A stretch of 64,000 bases of DNA from Caldanaerovirga acetigignens (GCF_900142995.1 NZ_FRCR01000001.1:124001-188000), one strand, 5' to 3'. Numbered from the stretch's first letter, positions 1 to 9,824 are shown. Made by a program: numbers and translations. The notes: a model not told the origin generated them from the sequence alone.

Positions 1-1
1 C

Positions 2-163
2 AGGCTAACGGGCAGGAGAATTTTCAGGATGAGTCCTTTGCACCATCACTTCGAGCTGGGCGGTTGGAGCGAATTAAAAGTGGTCGTAGTCTTTTGGTTG
101 ATTGCGACCGTATCGGCTTTAAGCGGAGTTATGGTATTTTTGTCAACAGAGATCTTTTTTTGA
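2..163 (+). CDS. mraY: MraY, phospho-N-acetylmuramoyl-pentapeptide transferase (3' end only)
   Basis: Only the last 53 codons are in the window; the gene begins upstream. The visible reading frame carries the family's C-terminal signature [20 protein letters not shown] followed by one hydrophobic membrane helix and a TGA stop. MraY is the integral membrane enzyme that moves phospho-MurNAc-pentapeptide from UDP to undecaprenyl phosphate, giving lipid I. The stop lies 18 nt before murD, so the two are almost certainly co-transcribed. The histidine-rich loop belongs to the cytoplasmic face near the active site in known MraY structures. Confidence 0.93.
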   Translation, partial: RLTGRRIFRMSPLHHHFELGGWSELKVVVVFWLIATVSALSGVMVFLSTEIFF

Positions 164-181
164 AAAAAAGGAGGGCAAGCA

Positions 182-1540
182 ATGGAATTAAGGGGCAAAA
201 AGGTTTTAGTAGTGGGGCTTGCAAGAAGTGGGGTAGCAGCTTCCATTGAGCTTTCGGGAATGGGGGCTAAGGTAATAGCCAACGACATAAGGAAAAAGGA
301 AGAGATGAAAGAAGTTGTGGACAAATTAAGCAATAGAGGAATCGAATTATTTTTCGGCGGCCATCCGCTGACGCTTTTGGAAGGTACGGATCTAATTGTA
401 ATAAGTCCGGGGGTTCCAAGCGATATTCCTCTCATCGAAGAAGCTAGGAAAAGAGGTATCCCTGTAGTAAGCGAGCTGGAACTCGGATACTGGTACACCA
501 AAGCTCCAATAATTGCGGTTACGGGGACAAACGGAAAGACCACCACCACCACTCTTATAGGCGAGATACTCAAAAATGACGGGAAAAATATATCCGTTGC
601 AGGAAACATAGGAACGCCCTTGATTCAAGAGGCTGACAAAAAGGGCCAAAAAGACTACGTCGTCGTGGAAGTGAGTAGTTTCCAACTAGAAAATATACTC
701 TACTTCAAACCGAAAGTGAGCGTAATACTGAACATAACCGAAGATCACCTTAACCGGCACAAGACTTTCGAAAATTACATTGAAGCTAAAGCGAGGATTT
801 TGGAAAATCAAGATGAAAACGATTTTTCTGTTCTAAATTATGACGATCCTGTTGTAGCGGGTCTGGCAAAAAGAGCAAGGAGCAGGGTGGTATTTTTCAG
901 CAGAAAACAGGAGCTTTCCAAAGGCGTTTTCGTCAAAAATGGCGTTATATTGATAAAGGAAAATGGATTTATTTATCCGATTTTGGAGGCAAAGGATCTG
1001 GGTATAAAAGGTGCCCATAATCTTGAAAACGCCCTTGCCGCGGTAGCAGTGGCATGGATCACCAAGACGAATTTGAATAACCTGGCCGAAACCCTGAAAG
1101 ATTTCAAAGGAGTCGAGCACAGGCTGGAATACGTAGATACTATCGATGGCGTGAAGTTTATCAACGACTCGAAAGGAACGAATCCCGATGCTGCTCTGAA
1201 GGCTTTAGAGGCGGTGGAAGGTCCGATAATTTTGATAGCCGGGGGTTACGACAAAAAGGTGGACTTTCGACCTTTTGTCAGAGCGTTTTTTGGTAAAGTT
1301 AAAAAAGCTGTGTTGATTGGGGCTGCAGCCGAACAGATTGAAAAGGCCGCAAGGGAAGAGGGGTTTTACGAAGTAGAAAAGGCCTCGTCAATGCACGAAG
1401 CAGTTAAGATTGCAAAAGAATCTGCGGAGCCGGGAGATACAGTACTTCTTTCACCAGCATGTGCAAGTTGGGATATGTTTTCAAATTTCGAAGAACGTGG
1501 AAGGGTATTCAAAGAAGCAGTGCGTTTGCTTAAAATTTAG
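182..1540 (+). CDS. murD: MurD, UDP-N-acetylmuramoylalanine--D-glutamate ligase
   Basis: This cytoplasmic ATP-dependent ligase adds D-glutamate to UDP-MurNAc-L-Ala. The 452-residue length is normal. A Rossmann-like N-terminal segment (VVGLARSGVAA, about residues 10-20) is followed by the Mur-ligase ATP loop TGTNGKTTTT near residue 114, an ENxxAA-type region near 285, and the C-terminal ligase domain with SPACASWDMF near 425. The ATG start has an AAAGGAGGG ribosome site at 168-176. It lies 15 nt before ftsW, in the same operon as mraY. Confidence 0.97.
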   Translation: MELRGKKVLVVGLARSGVAASIELSGMGAKVIANDIRKKEEMKEVVDKLSNRGIELFFGGHPLTLLEGTDLIVISPGVPSDIPLIEEARKRGIPVVSELELGYWYTKAPIIAVTGTNGKTTTTTLIGEILKNDGKNISVAGNIGTPLIQEADKKGQKDYVVVEVSSFQLENILYFKPKVSVILNITEDHLNRHKTFENYIEAKARILENQDENDFSVLNYDDPVVAGLAKRARSRVVFFSRKQELSKGVFVKNGVILIKENGFIYPILEAKDLGIKGAHNLENALAAVAVAWITKTNLNNLAETLKDFKGVEHRLEYVDTIDGVKFINDSKGTNPDAALKALEAVEGPIILIAGGYDKKVDFRPFVRAFFGKVKKAVLIGAAAEQIEKAAREEGFYEVEKASSMHEAVKIAKESAEPGDTVLLSPACASWDMFSNFEERGRVFKEAVRLLKI

Positions 1541-1555
1541 AGGGGGGCGTTAATC

Positions 1556-2656
1556 ATGAGATACAGAAATCCCCCAGACTTTGTCATCATGTTTGTAGTT
1601 CTGGTGCTTTTGTGCTTTGGAATAATAATGGTCTTCAGTTCCAGCAGCGTATGGGCGTATTACGTTCATAAGGATAGCCTTTACTTTTTAAAAAGGCAAC
1701 TGGTAGCGGCTTTTTTGGGACTTGCAGCAATGGTATATTTCATGAATTATGAATATTGGCAGGTAAAAAAGTACGAAAAAACCATCTTAATTTTAATGTA
1801 TGTCCTTCTTGTTGCGGTATTAATTCCTGGGATTGGATTAAAGATAAATGAGGCAAGGCGATGGATTGGAGTAGGTTCTTTTACAGTACAGCCTTCAGAA
1901 ATTGCAAAGCTTGGAATGGTTGTATACCTTTCTTGTACTCTTGAACGAAAGCAGGAGGATATAAAAAGTTTTTTCAAAGGACTGCTTCCCGTATTGCTGG
2001 TGACCGCTGTAACATGCGGGCTAATCGTTATAGAACCGCACCTCAGCGCGGCTGTTCTTATAGGAATGCTCTCGATGGTAATGCTATTCGTAGCAGGAGC
2101 AAGTATTTCACAGATGCTATCGTTGGGAGGGGCAGGGCTTTTTTTAGTGGTAGTGCTTATAATTGTGGAACCGTATAGGATGGTAAGGTTGTTGTCTTTT
2201 ATGAATCCCTGGGAAGATATCCGAGGAAGCGGTTACAATATAGTTCAGTCGCTTTATGCCTTGGGAGCTGGAGGACTTTTGGGAGTAGGCTTAGGACAGA
2301 GCCGGCAAAAATTTTTCTACCTCCCTGAACCTCAGACGGATTTTATTTTTGCTATAATAGGAGAAGAATTAGGTTTTTTAGGGGCGGTCTTTGTCATTTT
2401 TATGTTCACCGTTTTTATCTGGCGAGGGTACAGGGCGGCTTTGCATGCTCCTGATTTATTCGGGAAATTCATGGCTACAGGCATAACGAGCCTTATCGCC
2501 TTTCAATTTCTAATTCACGTAGCCGTGGTAACTGCATCTATGCCAGTTACGGGGATGCCGCTGCCTTTCATAAGCTACGGAGGTTCTTCACTTACTATAA
2601 CGCTGGCTGAAGTTGGTATTTTGTTAAATATAACCAGATACTTGGAGGCAAAATGA
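1556..2656 (+). CDS. ftsW: FtsW/SpoVE, SEDS-family lipid II polymerase
   Basis: A 366-residue SEDS protein with about ten hydrophobic helices; proteins of this family polymerise lipid II into glycan strands together with a class B PBP. Recognisable family segments include NEARRWIGVGSFTVQPSEIAK near 97-118, PEPQTDFIFAIIGEELGF near 254-271 and FISYGGSSL near 340. The position between murD and murG points to FtsW or its sporulation paralogue SpoVE rather than RodA. The sequence alone does not separate division from spore-cortex roles. ATG start behind AGAGGGGGG. Confidence 0.92.
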   Translation: MRYRNPPDFVIMFVVLVLLCFGIIMVFSSSSVWAYYVHKDSLYFLKRQLVAAFLGLAAMVYFMNYEYWQVKKYEKTILILMYVLLVAVLIPGIGLKINEARRWIGVGSFTVQPSEIAKLGMVVYLSCTLERKQEDIKSFFKGLLPVLLVTAVTCGLIVIEPHLSAAVLIGMLSMVMLFVAGASISQMLSLGGAGLFLVVVLIIVEPYRMVRLLSFMNPWEDIRGSGYNIVQSLYALGAGGLLGVGLGQSRQKFFYLPEPQTDFIFAIIGEELGFLGAVFVIFMFTVFIWRGYRAALHAPDLFGKFMATGITSLIAFQFLIHVAVVTASMPVTGMPLPFISYGGSSLTITLAEVGILLNITRYLEAK

Positions 2657-2657
2657 T

Positions 2658-3770
2658 ATGCCCAAAAAGGTTATAATTGCTGGGGGCGGAACAGGTGGAC
2701 ACGTATACCCTGCAATCGCAATAGCTACTGGGTTGAAGGCAAAATTTGCGGAAGTAGATGTGCTTTTCGTAGGAACAGAAAAAGGACTGGAAAACGACCT
2801 TGTACCTAAGGCAGGTTTTGAACTCAAAAAAATCAGGGTAAGAGGCTTTAAAAGGAAGTTATCTCTGGAAAACATTTCAACTCTGAAAGAGGTAGCCCTG
2901 GGTGGACTCCAATCCCTGGCTTTGTTAAAAAAAGAAAAGCCGGATTTGGTTGTCGGAACTGGCGGTTATGTAGCAGGTCCCGTAGTTTTTTTTGCATCTA
3001 TGCTGAAAATTCCAACTTTAATTCACGAACAAAACGTTAAACCCGGTATTACTAATAGAATCCTATCGCGTTTTGTGGATAAAGTGGCGGTGAGTTTTCC
3101 TGATTCTGTAAAGTACTTTCCGAAAGACAAGGTTGTAGTGACCGGCAATCCGATAAGGCCAGAGATTGTATTAACAGAAAAATCCAGAGCGCTGAAGGAG
3201 CTTGGTGTGGACAAGGAAAAACCGTTGGTCTTATCCTTTGGTGGAAGTCAGGGTGCTTTAAAGCTGAACGAAGCAGCATTGGAGCTAATCGATTTGATAA
3301 AGGAAGATAGTACTTTTCAACTCCTTCACATTACGGGCAAAAAGAATTACGATGATTTCATAAGCAAGCTGGAATATAAAGGAATAAATCCATCGGGTCT
3401 AGGACATATTAAAGTAAGGCCTTATGTTTACGAAATGCACTATGCTATAGCCGCTGCAGACCTTGTTGTCTCCAGGGCTGGCGCCATTACAATAGCAGAA
3501 CTTACAGCCGCTGGTAAACCGGCAATTCTGATACCGCTGCCTACCGCAGCGGGTCAACATCAGGACTATAACGCTGGTTTTATGAGAAAAAATGGTGCAG
3601 CCGTAATCATTAAAGATAGAGAACTATCGGGAAAAAAGTTGTATGATACGATAAGAAATTTGCTATCCGACAGAAATACCCTTGTCGAGATGTCCAAAGC
3701 CAGCAAAAAGTTAGGGAGGCCTGATGCCTTGGAGAGAATATTAAAAGAAATTATTTCTCTAATAGACTAA
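2658..3770 (+). CDS. murG: MurG, lipid II synthase (GlcNAc transferase)
   Basis: This membrane-associated GT-B glycosyltransferase adds GlcNAc from UDP-GlcNAc to lipid I. It has 370 residues with the glycine-rich loop GGGTGGHVYPAIA at residues 9-21, the second loop SFGGSQGALKLN near 193-204 and the donor-site segment SRAGAITIAEL near 273-283. The ATG lies 1 nt after the ftsW stop and the ribosome site TTGGAGGCA is inside the ftsW end, so translation is probably coupled. About 140 AT-rich bases follow before murC, in which I see no convincing terminator. Confidence 0.96.
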   Translation: MPKKVIIAGGGTGGHVYPAIAIATGLKAKFAEVDVLFVGTEKGLENDLVPKAGFELKKIRVRGFKRKLSLENISTLKEVALGGLQSLALLKKEKPDLVVGTGGYVAGPVVFFASMLKIPTLIHEQNVKPGITNRILSRFVDKVAVSFPDSVKYFPKDKVVVTGNPIRPEIVLTEKSRALKELGVDKEKPLVLSFGGSQGALKLNEAALELIDLIKEDSTFQLLHITGKKNYDDFISKLEYKGINPSGLGHIKVRPYVYEMHYAIAAADLVVSRAGAITIAELTAAGKPAILIPLPTAAGQHQDYNAGFMRKNGAAVIIKDRELSGKKLYDTIRNLLSDRNTLVEMSKASKKLGRPDALERILKEIISLID

Positions 3771-3912
3771 AATTAACCTTTTATAAATCTTTTTTTCTGA
3801 CATGGGGGCTATGGTAATATAGATATTGAAGTAGCACTTTGTAATTTCTGCGCATAATATATAGTATTCCTGATAAAGAGCGATTTAGGAATATCGGAAG
3901 GAGAGACCGAAC

Positions 3913-5289
3913 TTGCTAGGCGATTATAAACGCATTCATTTTATAGGCATTGGCGGCACCGGAATGAGCGGGATAGCAAGGATAGCAAGAGAATTGGGAT
4001 ATGATGTGAGCGGTTCGGATTTGAAGCCTTCAGAAACCATAAATAGGTTGAAGAAGATTGGCGCCATGGTCTTCCTGGGCCACAGTGCAGAAAATGTAAA
4101 GGGTGCGGATCTTGTAGTTGTGTCATCTGCTATTCCACAGGACAATCCTGAATACTTGCAGGCCTTAAAAGAAAAGATACCCGTTATCCACAGGGCCGAT
4201 GTTTTGAGCTTGTTGATGGCTGGGAAGAAAGGAATAGCGGTGACAGGTGCCCACGGGAAGACTACAACTACTTCGATGATTTCGCTGGTTTTAGAAAAGA
4301 GCGGTCTTGAGCCTACAGTGGTAATAGGCGGAGAGTTAAATGACATAGGAGGTAACGCTACCCTCGGAAGAGGGGAATATCTAGTAGCTGAAGCTGATGA
4401 AAGTGATGGTTCTTTCTTGAAGCTCCAGCCTTATATAGCAGTGGTAACAAATATAGAAAATGACCATTTAGATTACTACAAGGATATGAATACTATGAAA
4501 GAAGCTTACAAAACCTTTGTAAACGGCATTAGAAAAGACGGTTTTGCTTTGTTGGGGACCGACAATGAAAACGTAAGAGATATATTGGATGATTTAAGGG
4601 TTACTTACTTCACTTATGGGATAGACTATCCTGCAGATTACATGCCTAAGAATATACGAATAAATGGGTTAACTTCCTCATTTGAGGTTTACTACAATAA
4701 TGACCCGTTGATTGAGCTGGAACTCAATGTTCCCGGAATGCATAATATATTTAATGCGACAGCAGCCGTTGCTATAGCTCACAGGCTCGGGTTGGAGATG
4801 GAAGGTGTAGCAAAAGCATTGAAAGTCTTTCGCGGGGCAAAGCGCCGGTTTCAGATTATTGGAGAGGTGGATAGTATAAAGGTTATTGATGACTACGCCC
4901 ACCACCCTACGGAGATTAAAGCCACCCTCAAGGCTGCAAAATTGCAAAACCCCAAGAAGATTTACGCCATATTTCAACCTCACCGTTATACCAGGACTAA
5001 AATTCTTGCGGGAGAATTTGGTCTTGCATTTGACGATGCGGATGAAGTAATAGTAACAAATATATACAGTGCGGGAGAAAGGCCTATAGAAGGGGTATCA
5101 TCTTTGCTTATAGTCAACACTTTGAAGGATAGGGGCAAAAAAGTCACTTACATCCACGATAAGGATGAAATACCAGACTTTATTATCCCAAAAGTATCAC
5201 CAGGAGACTACGTTTTAACTATTGGGGCAGGTGATATATACCAGGTGGCGTACGAGATAGTAAAAAAGCTAAAGACTAAGGAAAGTTAA
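3913..5289 (+). CDS. murC: MurC, UDP-N-acetylmuramate--L-alanine ligase
   Basis: MurC adds L-alanine to UDP-MurNAc in the cytoplasm. It has 458 residues: N-terminal IHFIGIGGTGMSGIA at about 8-22, the ATP loop TGAHGKTTTTSM near 110-121, an EADESDGSF motif near 160, DDYAHHPTEI near 318 and the C-terminal ligase domain. The start is TTG, set by GGAAGGAGAG at 3897-3906. The 142-nt gap behind murG contains TA-rich blocks (TAATAT at 3815, CATAAT at 3853), but no well-spaced -35/-10 pair, so a separate promoter is unproven. murB, common next to murC/murG elsewhere, is absent here. Confidence 0.96.
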   Translation: MLGDYKRIHFIGIGGTGMSGIARIARELGYDVSGSDLKPSETINRLKKIGAMVFLGHSAENVKGADLVVVSSAIPQDNPEYLQALKEKIPVIHRADVLSLLMAGKKGIAVTGAHGKTTTTSMISLVLEKSGLEPTVVIGGELNDIGGNATLGRGEYLVAEADESDGSFLKLQPYIAVVTNIENDHLDYYKDMNTMKEAYKTFVNGIRKDGFALLGTDNENVRDILDDLRVTYFTYGIDYPADYMPKNIRINGLTSSFEVYYNNDPLIELELNVPGMHNIFNATAAVAIAHRLGLEMEGVAKALKVFRGAKRRFQIIGEVDSIKVIDDYAHHPTEIKATLKAAKLQNPKKIYAIFQPHRYTRTKILAGEFGLAFDDADEVIVTNIYSAGERPIEGVSSLLIVNTLKDRGKKVTYIHDKDEIPDFIIPKVSPGDYVLTIGAGDIYQVAYEIVKKLKTKES

Positions 5290-5336
5290 AAACCAAGGAC
5301 AACAAAGCCGGTTAAACTACCGGAGGTGAATTTTTT

Positions 5337-6599
5337 GTGGGGGCTTGTGTAATTGTAGGGGGGTCAAAGCTTTCTGGCCGCCTTAAAGTTCAGGGCTCTA
5401 AAAATGCGAGTCTCCCAATCATGGCAGCTACAATACTAAATCGAAGCAAAAATCGCATCAGAAATGTACCGGATATAAAAGATGTCCACGTCATGATAGA
5501 AATATTGAAGGTCTTAGGGGCGAAAGTTTCGCTTACCGGAAACGAGCTAACTGTAGATACCAGTAATGTAAATATATGGGAAGTGCCCGAAAATTTAATG
5601 AGAAAAATGAGATCTTCTATCATTTTAATGGGTCCGCTTCTTGGGAGATACAAAAAGGTTAAAGTGTCATACCCGGGAGGTTGCGAGATAGGTCCTAGGC
5701 CTATCGACCTTCATTTAAAAGGGTTTGCGGCATTGGGAGCGAATATAAGCGAAAGCCACGGTTTTATTTACGCAGAAGCTGATAAATTAAAAGGTACAAA
5801 CATACATCTGGATTTTCCGAGTGTGGGCGCAACGGAAAACCTGATGCTGGCGGCAGTTTTGGCGGAAGGCCGGACTACAATAAGGAATGCAGCAAAAGAG
5901 CCCGAAATAGTGGACCTTCAAAATTATTTGAATAAAATGGGATGCAATGTAAAAGGTGCGGGGACTGATACCATAAAGATAGAAGGTTGTGCGATAGAAG
6001 ATTTAAATGAAGTAGATGATTATTCGGTAATTCCAGACAGAATAGCAGCAGGGACGTACCTTGTTGCTACTGCTGCCACCCGGGGAAATATAGTTCTGGA
6101 AAACGTCATAGTTGAACACATTGAACCTGTTCTTGCAAAACTCAGAGAGATGGGATGTAATATTAGGACTTTGGAGGACAGAGTTCAACTTTGGGTAGAT
6201 AAACCTTTAAAGGCGCTTGATAGCCTTAGGACACTCCCATATCCGGGTTTTCCAACCGATATGCAAGCTCCCATGATGGCTTTGCTTTCTACGGTAGAAG
6301 GGACATCAATAATAACGGAAACTGTTTTTGAAAATCGTTTTAAACATGCAGAAGAGCTCAGGCGTATGGGAGCAGACATCAAATTAAACGGCAATACGGC
6401 GATAATAAGAGGCGTAAAAAAATTGACTGGGGCTGTGGTGGAGGCAAAAGATTTAAGAGCGGGTGCAGCACTTGTAATAGCAGGTCTTGCGGCTGTTGGC
6501 AAGACCGTAGTTGAAGGGATATCCTTTATCGATAGAGGGTACGAAAAATTTTCTGAATATCTCTTGACATTGGGCGCAAATATAGAACGGTTAAATTAA
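5337..6599 (+). CDS. murA: MurA, UDP-N-acetylglucosamine 1-carboxyvinyltransferase
   Basis: This is the first committed step of peptidoglycan synthesis: transfer of enolpyruvate from PEP to UDP-GlcNAc. The 420 residues form the EPSP-synthase-like double fold; KVQGSKNASLPIM is at about 19-31 and the active-site loop YPGGCEIGPRPIDLH carries the catalytic cysteine at residue 116. With cysteine rather than aspartate at this position the enzyme should be fosfomycin-sensitive (family knowledge). GTG start with GGAGGTGAA seven bases upstream. Firmicutes often have two MurA copies; whether this is the only one cannot be told here. Confidence 0.96.
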   Translation: MGACVIVGGSKLSGRLKVQGSKNASLPIMAATILNRSKNRIRNVPDIKDVHVMIEILKVLGAKVSLTGNELTVDTSNVNIWEVPENLMRKMRSSIILMGPLLGRYKKVKVSYPGGCEIGPRPIDLHLKGFAALGANISESHGFIYAEADKLKGTNIHLDFPSVGATENLMLAAVLAEGRTTIRNAAKEPEIVDLQNYLNKMGCNVKGAGTDTIKIEGCAIEDLNEVDDYSVIPDRIAAGTYLVATAATRGNIVLENVIVEHIEPVLAKLREMGCNIRTLEDRVQLWVDKPLKALDSLRTLPYPGFPTDMQAPMMALLSTVEGTSIITETVFENRFKHAEELRRMGADIKLNGNTAIIRGVKKLTGAVVEAKDLRAGAALVIAGLAAVGKTVVEGISFIDRGYEKFSEYLLTLGANIERLN

Positions 6600-6622
6600 A
6601 ATCCTTTTTTTGTCGGAGAAGA

Positions 6623-7405
6623 TTGGACATGTCAGTTTATGGGCGGAAAGAAAGAATGCGAATTGACTATGGAAGAAAAAGGAAAATTGATAATAAAGCA
6701 CTATTGAGGTTGGCTATATTTTTATGTATAATTACAATAATGCTGGCCACAACAAGTTCTTTTTTTAAAATAAAAGAGGTTGCGGTAGAAGGCAACAGCA
6801 GCATACCGGATGGAGAGGTCCTGAAGCTGCTAAGTCGCTATATGGATAAAAATACTTTTATGGTTAAACCGGCATTAATAAGCGAGGAAATAAAACAAGT
6901 GCTCCCTGTCGAGGAAGCTAAAGTGAAACTAAGGCTGCCGGGGACGATTATCGTGAGAGTCAAGGAAAGGGAAGTTATGGCTGCCATACCCTATCTTGGA
7001 GGATTTGTCTTAATTGACCCGGCATGTTATGTAGTAAAAATGCAGGCTGATTTAGATGGCCTTAGAATTCCGATTGTAACGGGTATAGAGATAACCAAGC
7101 CTGAAAAGGCAAAACCCATTATAGTTAATAAAAGACAAGATGTAGTGGAAGGCCTAAAAAAAGCCTTAAAATACCTGCTACCTATGAGAGCAGAGCTCTC
7201 CGAAATCCATCTGGATAACAAGGAAGGGGAAATAACTTTTTTTATTTATACTCTTGATGGATTTCAAATATACTTAAAAGAAAAAGACTTAGAGGAAGAA
7301 AAGTTCTTGCTTATGGAATCTGTGCTGAAAGATTTGAGGGAAAGGGGTATAGATAAAGGACAAATAGATTTAAGCAAGGGGGCACCTGTGTTTAAAGCCT
7401 TTTGA
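6623..7405 (+). CDS. ftsQ: FtsQ/DivIB, cell-division protein
   Basis: A bitopic division protein that bridges cytoplasmic and extracellular parts of the divisome through FtsL and DivIC/FtsB. A basic cytoplasmic tail of about 27 residues precedes one membrane helix (about 28-46). Then comes a POTRA domain beginning FKIKEVAVEGNSSIP near 47 and an FtsQ/DivIB beta domain with KLRLPGTIIVRVKER near 98. At 260 residues the length is typical. TTG start with GGAGAAG upstream. It sits between murA and the DUF881/sbp genes, an order common in Clostridia. Confidence 0.9.
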   Translation: MDMSVYGRKERMRIDYGRKRKIDNKALLRLAIFLCIITIMLATTSSFFKIKEVAVEGNSSIPDGEVLKLLSRYMDKNTFMVKPALISEEIKQVLPVEEAKVKLRLPGTIIVRVKEREVMAAIPYLGGFVLIDPACYVVKMQADLDGLRIPIVTGIEITKPEKAKPIIVNKRQDVVEGLKKALKYLLPMRAELSEIHLDNKEGEITFFIYTLDGFQIYLKEKDLEEEKFLLMESVLKDLRERGIDKGQIDLSKGAPVFKAF

Positions 7406-7424
7406 TGTTAAAGGGGGAAATCTC

Positions 7425-8153
7425 ATGAGCTATAAGTTAAAAGGCCATATTCTTATCGCACTTGTATGTTTTTTACTAGGACTAATGCTGGTGGCTCAGT
7501 TTAGAAGCACTCAAAAAAGCGGAAGTGCGATGACATCTTTACAAAGAATACAAGAACTTACGACAGAGCTGAAAACTGTAATGGATGAGAGGGAAAAATT
7601 GAGGGAAGAGCTTGCGGAAATGAGGAAAAGACTAGAAGAATATGAAGATTCGGCTGCAAATGTTAGTCAGGTTACCGAAGCGATGAAAAGGGAGCTGGAA
7701 AAAGCCCGCATAGCTGCTGGACTTGTGGAAGGAACAGGGCCTGGAATAGTTATAACGCTTAACGACAGCAATCTGCCAAAGCAGGCAGGTGAGGACCCTA
7801 ATTTGTTTTTAATCCATGATGAGGATATTTTAAAGGTTGTAAATGAGCTTTTTGCGGCTGGTGCTGAAGCTGTATCTGTTAACAATCAAAGGATTATTGC
7901 AACCTCGGAGATAAGATGTGTAGGACCGACTATAATGATAAACTCAGTCAGGATGGCTCCACCTTTTGTGATACAGGCAATAGGAAATCCTGAGAACTTA
8001 GAAAGTTCGCTGAGAATGAGAGGTGGAATAATAGAGTCTTTACAAGTCTTCGGCATTCAAGTGAGTATAAAGAAACAGGATAAGATTATAATGCCGGCCT
8101 ATGCTGGGCCGATCAAATTTGAGTACTTTAAGCCTGTAAAGGCAGGTGAATGA
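7425..8153 (+). CDS. DUF881 family membrane-anchored protein
   Basis: A 242-residue protein with one N-terminal membrane helix (about residues 7-24), then a charged coiled coil (about 40-85, KLREELAEMRKRLEEYED) and a globular extracellular DUF881 domain (GPGIVITLND, AEAVSVNNQRI, GPTIMINS). DUF881 genes are regularly found in the ftsQ-sbp-ftsA stretch of Firmicutes and related phyla, and the domain is structurally like a ferredoxin-type fold. The exact role is unknown; a division or envelope role is inferred from position. ATG start after AAGGGGG. The 3' end carries the ribosome site for sbp. Confidence 0.88.
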   Translation: MSYKLKGHILIALVCFLLGLMLVAQFRSTQKSGSAMTSLQRIQELTTELKTVMDEREKLREELAEMRKRLEEYEDSAANVSQVTEAMKRELEKARIAAGLVEGTGPGIVITLNDSNLPKQAGEDPNLFLIHDEDILKVVNELFAAGAEAVSVNNQRIIATSEIRCVGPTIMINSVRMAPPFVIQAIGNPENLESSLRMRGGIIESLQVFGIQVSIKKQDKIIMPAYAGPIKFEYFKPVKAGE

Positions 8154-8154
8154 A

Positions 8155-8502
8155 TTGCTCGTACCAATTATAGGACTCATATTAGGTATTTTGGTGGGAT
8201 TATTTGTTCCCATAGATATACCAATGAGTTATGCTCCTTATGCTTCAATTGCCATCCTTGCAGCGTTAGACTCTGTATTTGGAGGCTTGAGGGCTTTAAG
8301 TGAAGGACACTTTGACGTAAATATTTTTATAACTGGATTTTTTATTAATGCCCTTCTTGCAGGATTCCTAGCCTTTCTTGGAGATAAATTGGGTATTCCT
8401 ATATACATGGCGGCTATATTCGCATTCGGCGTAAGGATATTCCAGAACTTGGCTATTATCAGGCGTCACATGATTGATAGGTTTTTTAGAAAAAATGAAT
8501 AA
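8155..8502 (+). CDS. sbp: Small basic protein (Sbp/DUF1290), membrane
   Basis: A 115-residue protein made almost entirely of three or four hydrophobic helices, starting LVPIIGLILGILVGLF, matching the small basic protein encoded ahead of ftsA in Bacillus. I place the start at TTG 8155, because AGGTGA at 8144-8149 is then correctly spaced. An in-frame GTG at 8146 lies inside that ribosome site. It begins directly behind the DUF881 stop, so the two are translationally coupled. Function is unknown. Confidence 0.85.
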   Translation: MLVPIIGLILGILVGLFVPIDIPMSYAPYASIAILAALDSVFGGLRALSEGHFDVNIFITGFFINALLAGFLAFLGDKLGIPIYMAAIFAFGVRIFQNLAIIRRHMIDRFFRKNE

Positions 8503-8583
8503 AAATTTGTAGAAAAAAAAGGAAACCTACGATTTAATGTGGAATTTATTATTGGAACCTGCCCGTGGGAGGGAGGTGGAGCT

Positions 8584-9807
8584 TTGGCAAGGAGCAGTGT
8601 AGTGGCCAGTCTTGACTTGGGCAGTTCCAAAGTATGCTGTATGATTGGTGAAATTTCCCGAAATGGTGAAATAGATATTATAGGTTATGGAGTGACGCCC
8701 AGCACGGGGATAAAGAAGGGAAATATAGTAAATATTGAAGCAATGGTTCGAAGTATAAGTGAAGCTGTCCTGCAAGCGCAGCAGATGTCCAACACTAAAA
8801 TCGATAGCGTTTTAGTTGGGATCTCGGGTTCAAATGTGACCATAGTGAATAACAGAGGCATTGTTGCTATACCGCGAAGCGACAGAGAAATCAAACCTCA
8901 CGATGTGGAACGGGTAATTCAGGCTTCAAGGATTATTGCTATACCTCCTGATAGGGAAATTATAGAAGTAATACCGAAGCAGTTTATAGTAGATGGTTGC
9001 GATGGGATAAGGGATCCTGTCGGCATGATTGGAACCCGCCTTGAAGTTGAAGTTAGTATAATAACAGGGCAGCTCACGACCATTCAAAACGTAATAAGAT
9101 GTGTGCAAAAATCGGGATTAGAAGTAGAAGGTTTGATATTAAAATCATTGGCTGCGAAGGAGATTCTTCTAAGCGAGGACGAAGTTGATATGGGAGTAGC
9201 TTTAGTCGATATAGGCGCAGGAACAACTGAAATTACGGTTTTTAGAGGAGAAAATATTGAACTTTACAATCTCATCCCGCTTGGAGGTGATTATGTCACC
9301 AATGATATTGCCATTGGCCTTCGCTTGCCTTACTCTCAAGCAGAAGCAATAAAGAGAAAATACGCCTGCGCTGCAGCAAGCCTTGCGTCCGACAAACCAG
9401 AAATAGAGATACACAGCATCGGGGAAGCTTCTCCAAGAAGAATTTCTCAGAGAGACTTAGCTTTGATTATTGAGCCCAGGGTTCAGGAGATCATATCGCT
9501 AATTCACAAAGAATTGAAAACAGTAAATTACAAGGAAATGCTGGCTGCCGGAGTAGTCCTATGTGGCGGCGGTCTTTTGCACTTGAGGGGGGCTCTTGAA
9601 ATAGCGCAGAAGATGTTGGGGATTCCTGTAAGGGTTGCAAGGACTGACATGTACGGCTTTGACCATACGTTTACGGTAGCGCTGGGACTGCTTTACTACG
9701 GCTCAAAAAACAGGTCTTTCGGGGATAGGGATGAAGTTAGGGATAAAAGCGCTTTAAGTTTTTTTGAAAGGGCGAAGCGTATATTGCGCGAATACTTTTT
9801 AGGATAA
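8584..9807 (+). CDS. ftsA: FtsA, actin-like cell-division protein
   Basis: FtsA is the actin-fold ATPase that tethers FtsZ to the membrane. It begins with [19 protein letters not shown], the phosphate-1 region, has SHS2/1C-domain features near 85-160, phosphate-2 [16 protein letters not shown] near 202-217, adenosine motif [14 protein letters not shown] near 323-336, and a C-terminal amphipathic tail ([16 protein letters not shown]) that should insert into the membrane. I choose TTG 8584 over an upstream in-frame GTG at 8539, because GGGAGGTGG immediately precedes it and the family starts just before the LDLGSSK motif. 407 residues. Confidence 0.95.
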   Translation: MARSSVVASLDLGSSKVCCMIGEISRNGEIDIIGYGVTPSTGIKKGNIVNIEAMVRSISEAVLQAQQMSNTKIDSVLVGISGSNVTIVNNRGIVAIPRSDREIKPHDVERVIQASRIIAIPPDREIIEVIPKQFIVDGCDGIRDPVGMIGTRLEVEVSIITGQLTTIQNVIRCVQKSGLEVEGLILKSLAAKEILLSEDEVDMGVALVDIGAGTTEITVFRGENIELYNLIPLGGDYVTNDIAIGLRLPYSQAEAIKRKYACAAASLASDKPEIEIHSIGEASPRRISQRDLALIIEPRVQEIISLIHKELKTVNYKEMLAAGVVLCGGGLLHLRGALEIAQKMLGIPVRVARTDMYGFDHTFTVALGLLYYGSKNRSFGDRDEVRDKSALSFFERAKRILREYFLG

Positions 9808-9824
9808 TGGAAGGGGGTCATAAG

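Noticed and set aside
46-609. 187-residue minus-strand ORF opposite murD
   Set aside because: It is an antisense shadow of murD, with serine- and leucine-rich composition and no ribosome site or family feature.
3781-3912. Promoter ahead of murC
   Set aside because: TAATAT, TATAGA and CATAAT blocks exist, but the available -35-like sequences (CTGACA, TTGAAG) give spacers of 12, 15 or 21 bp. I could not choose one.
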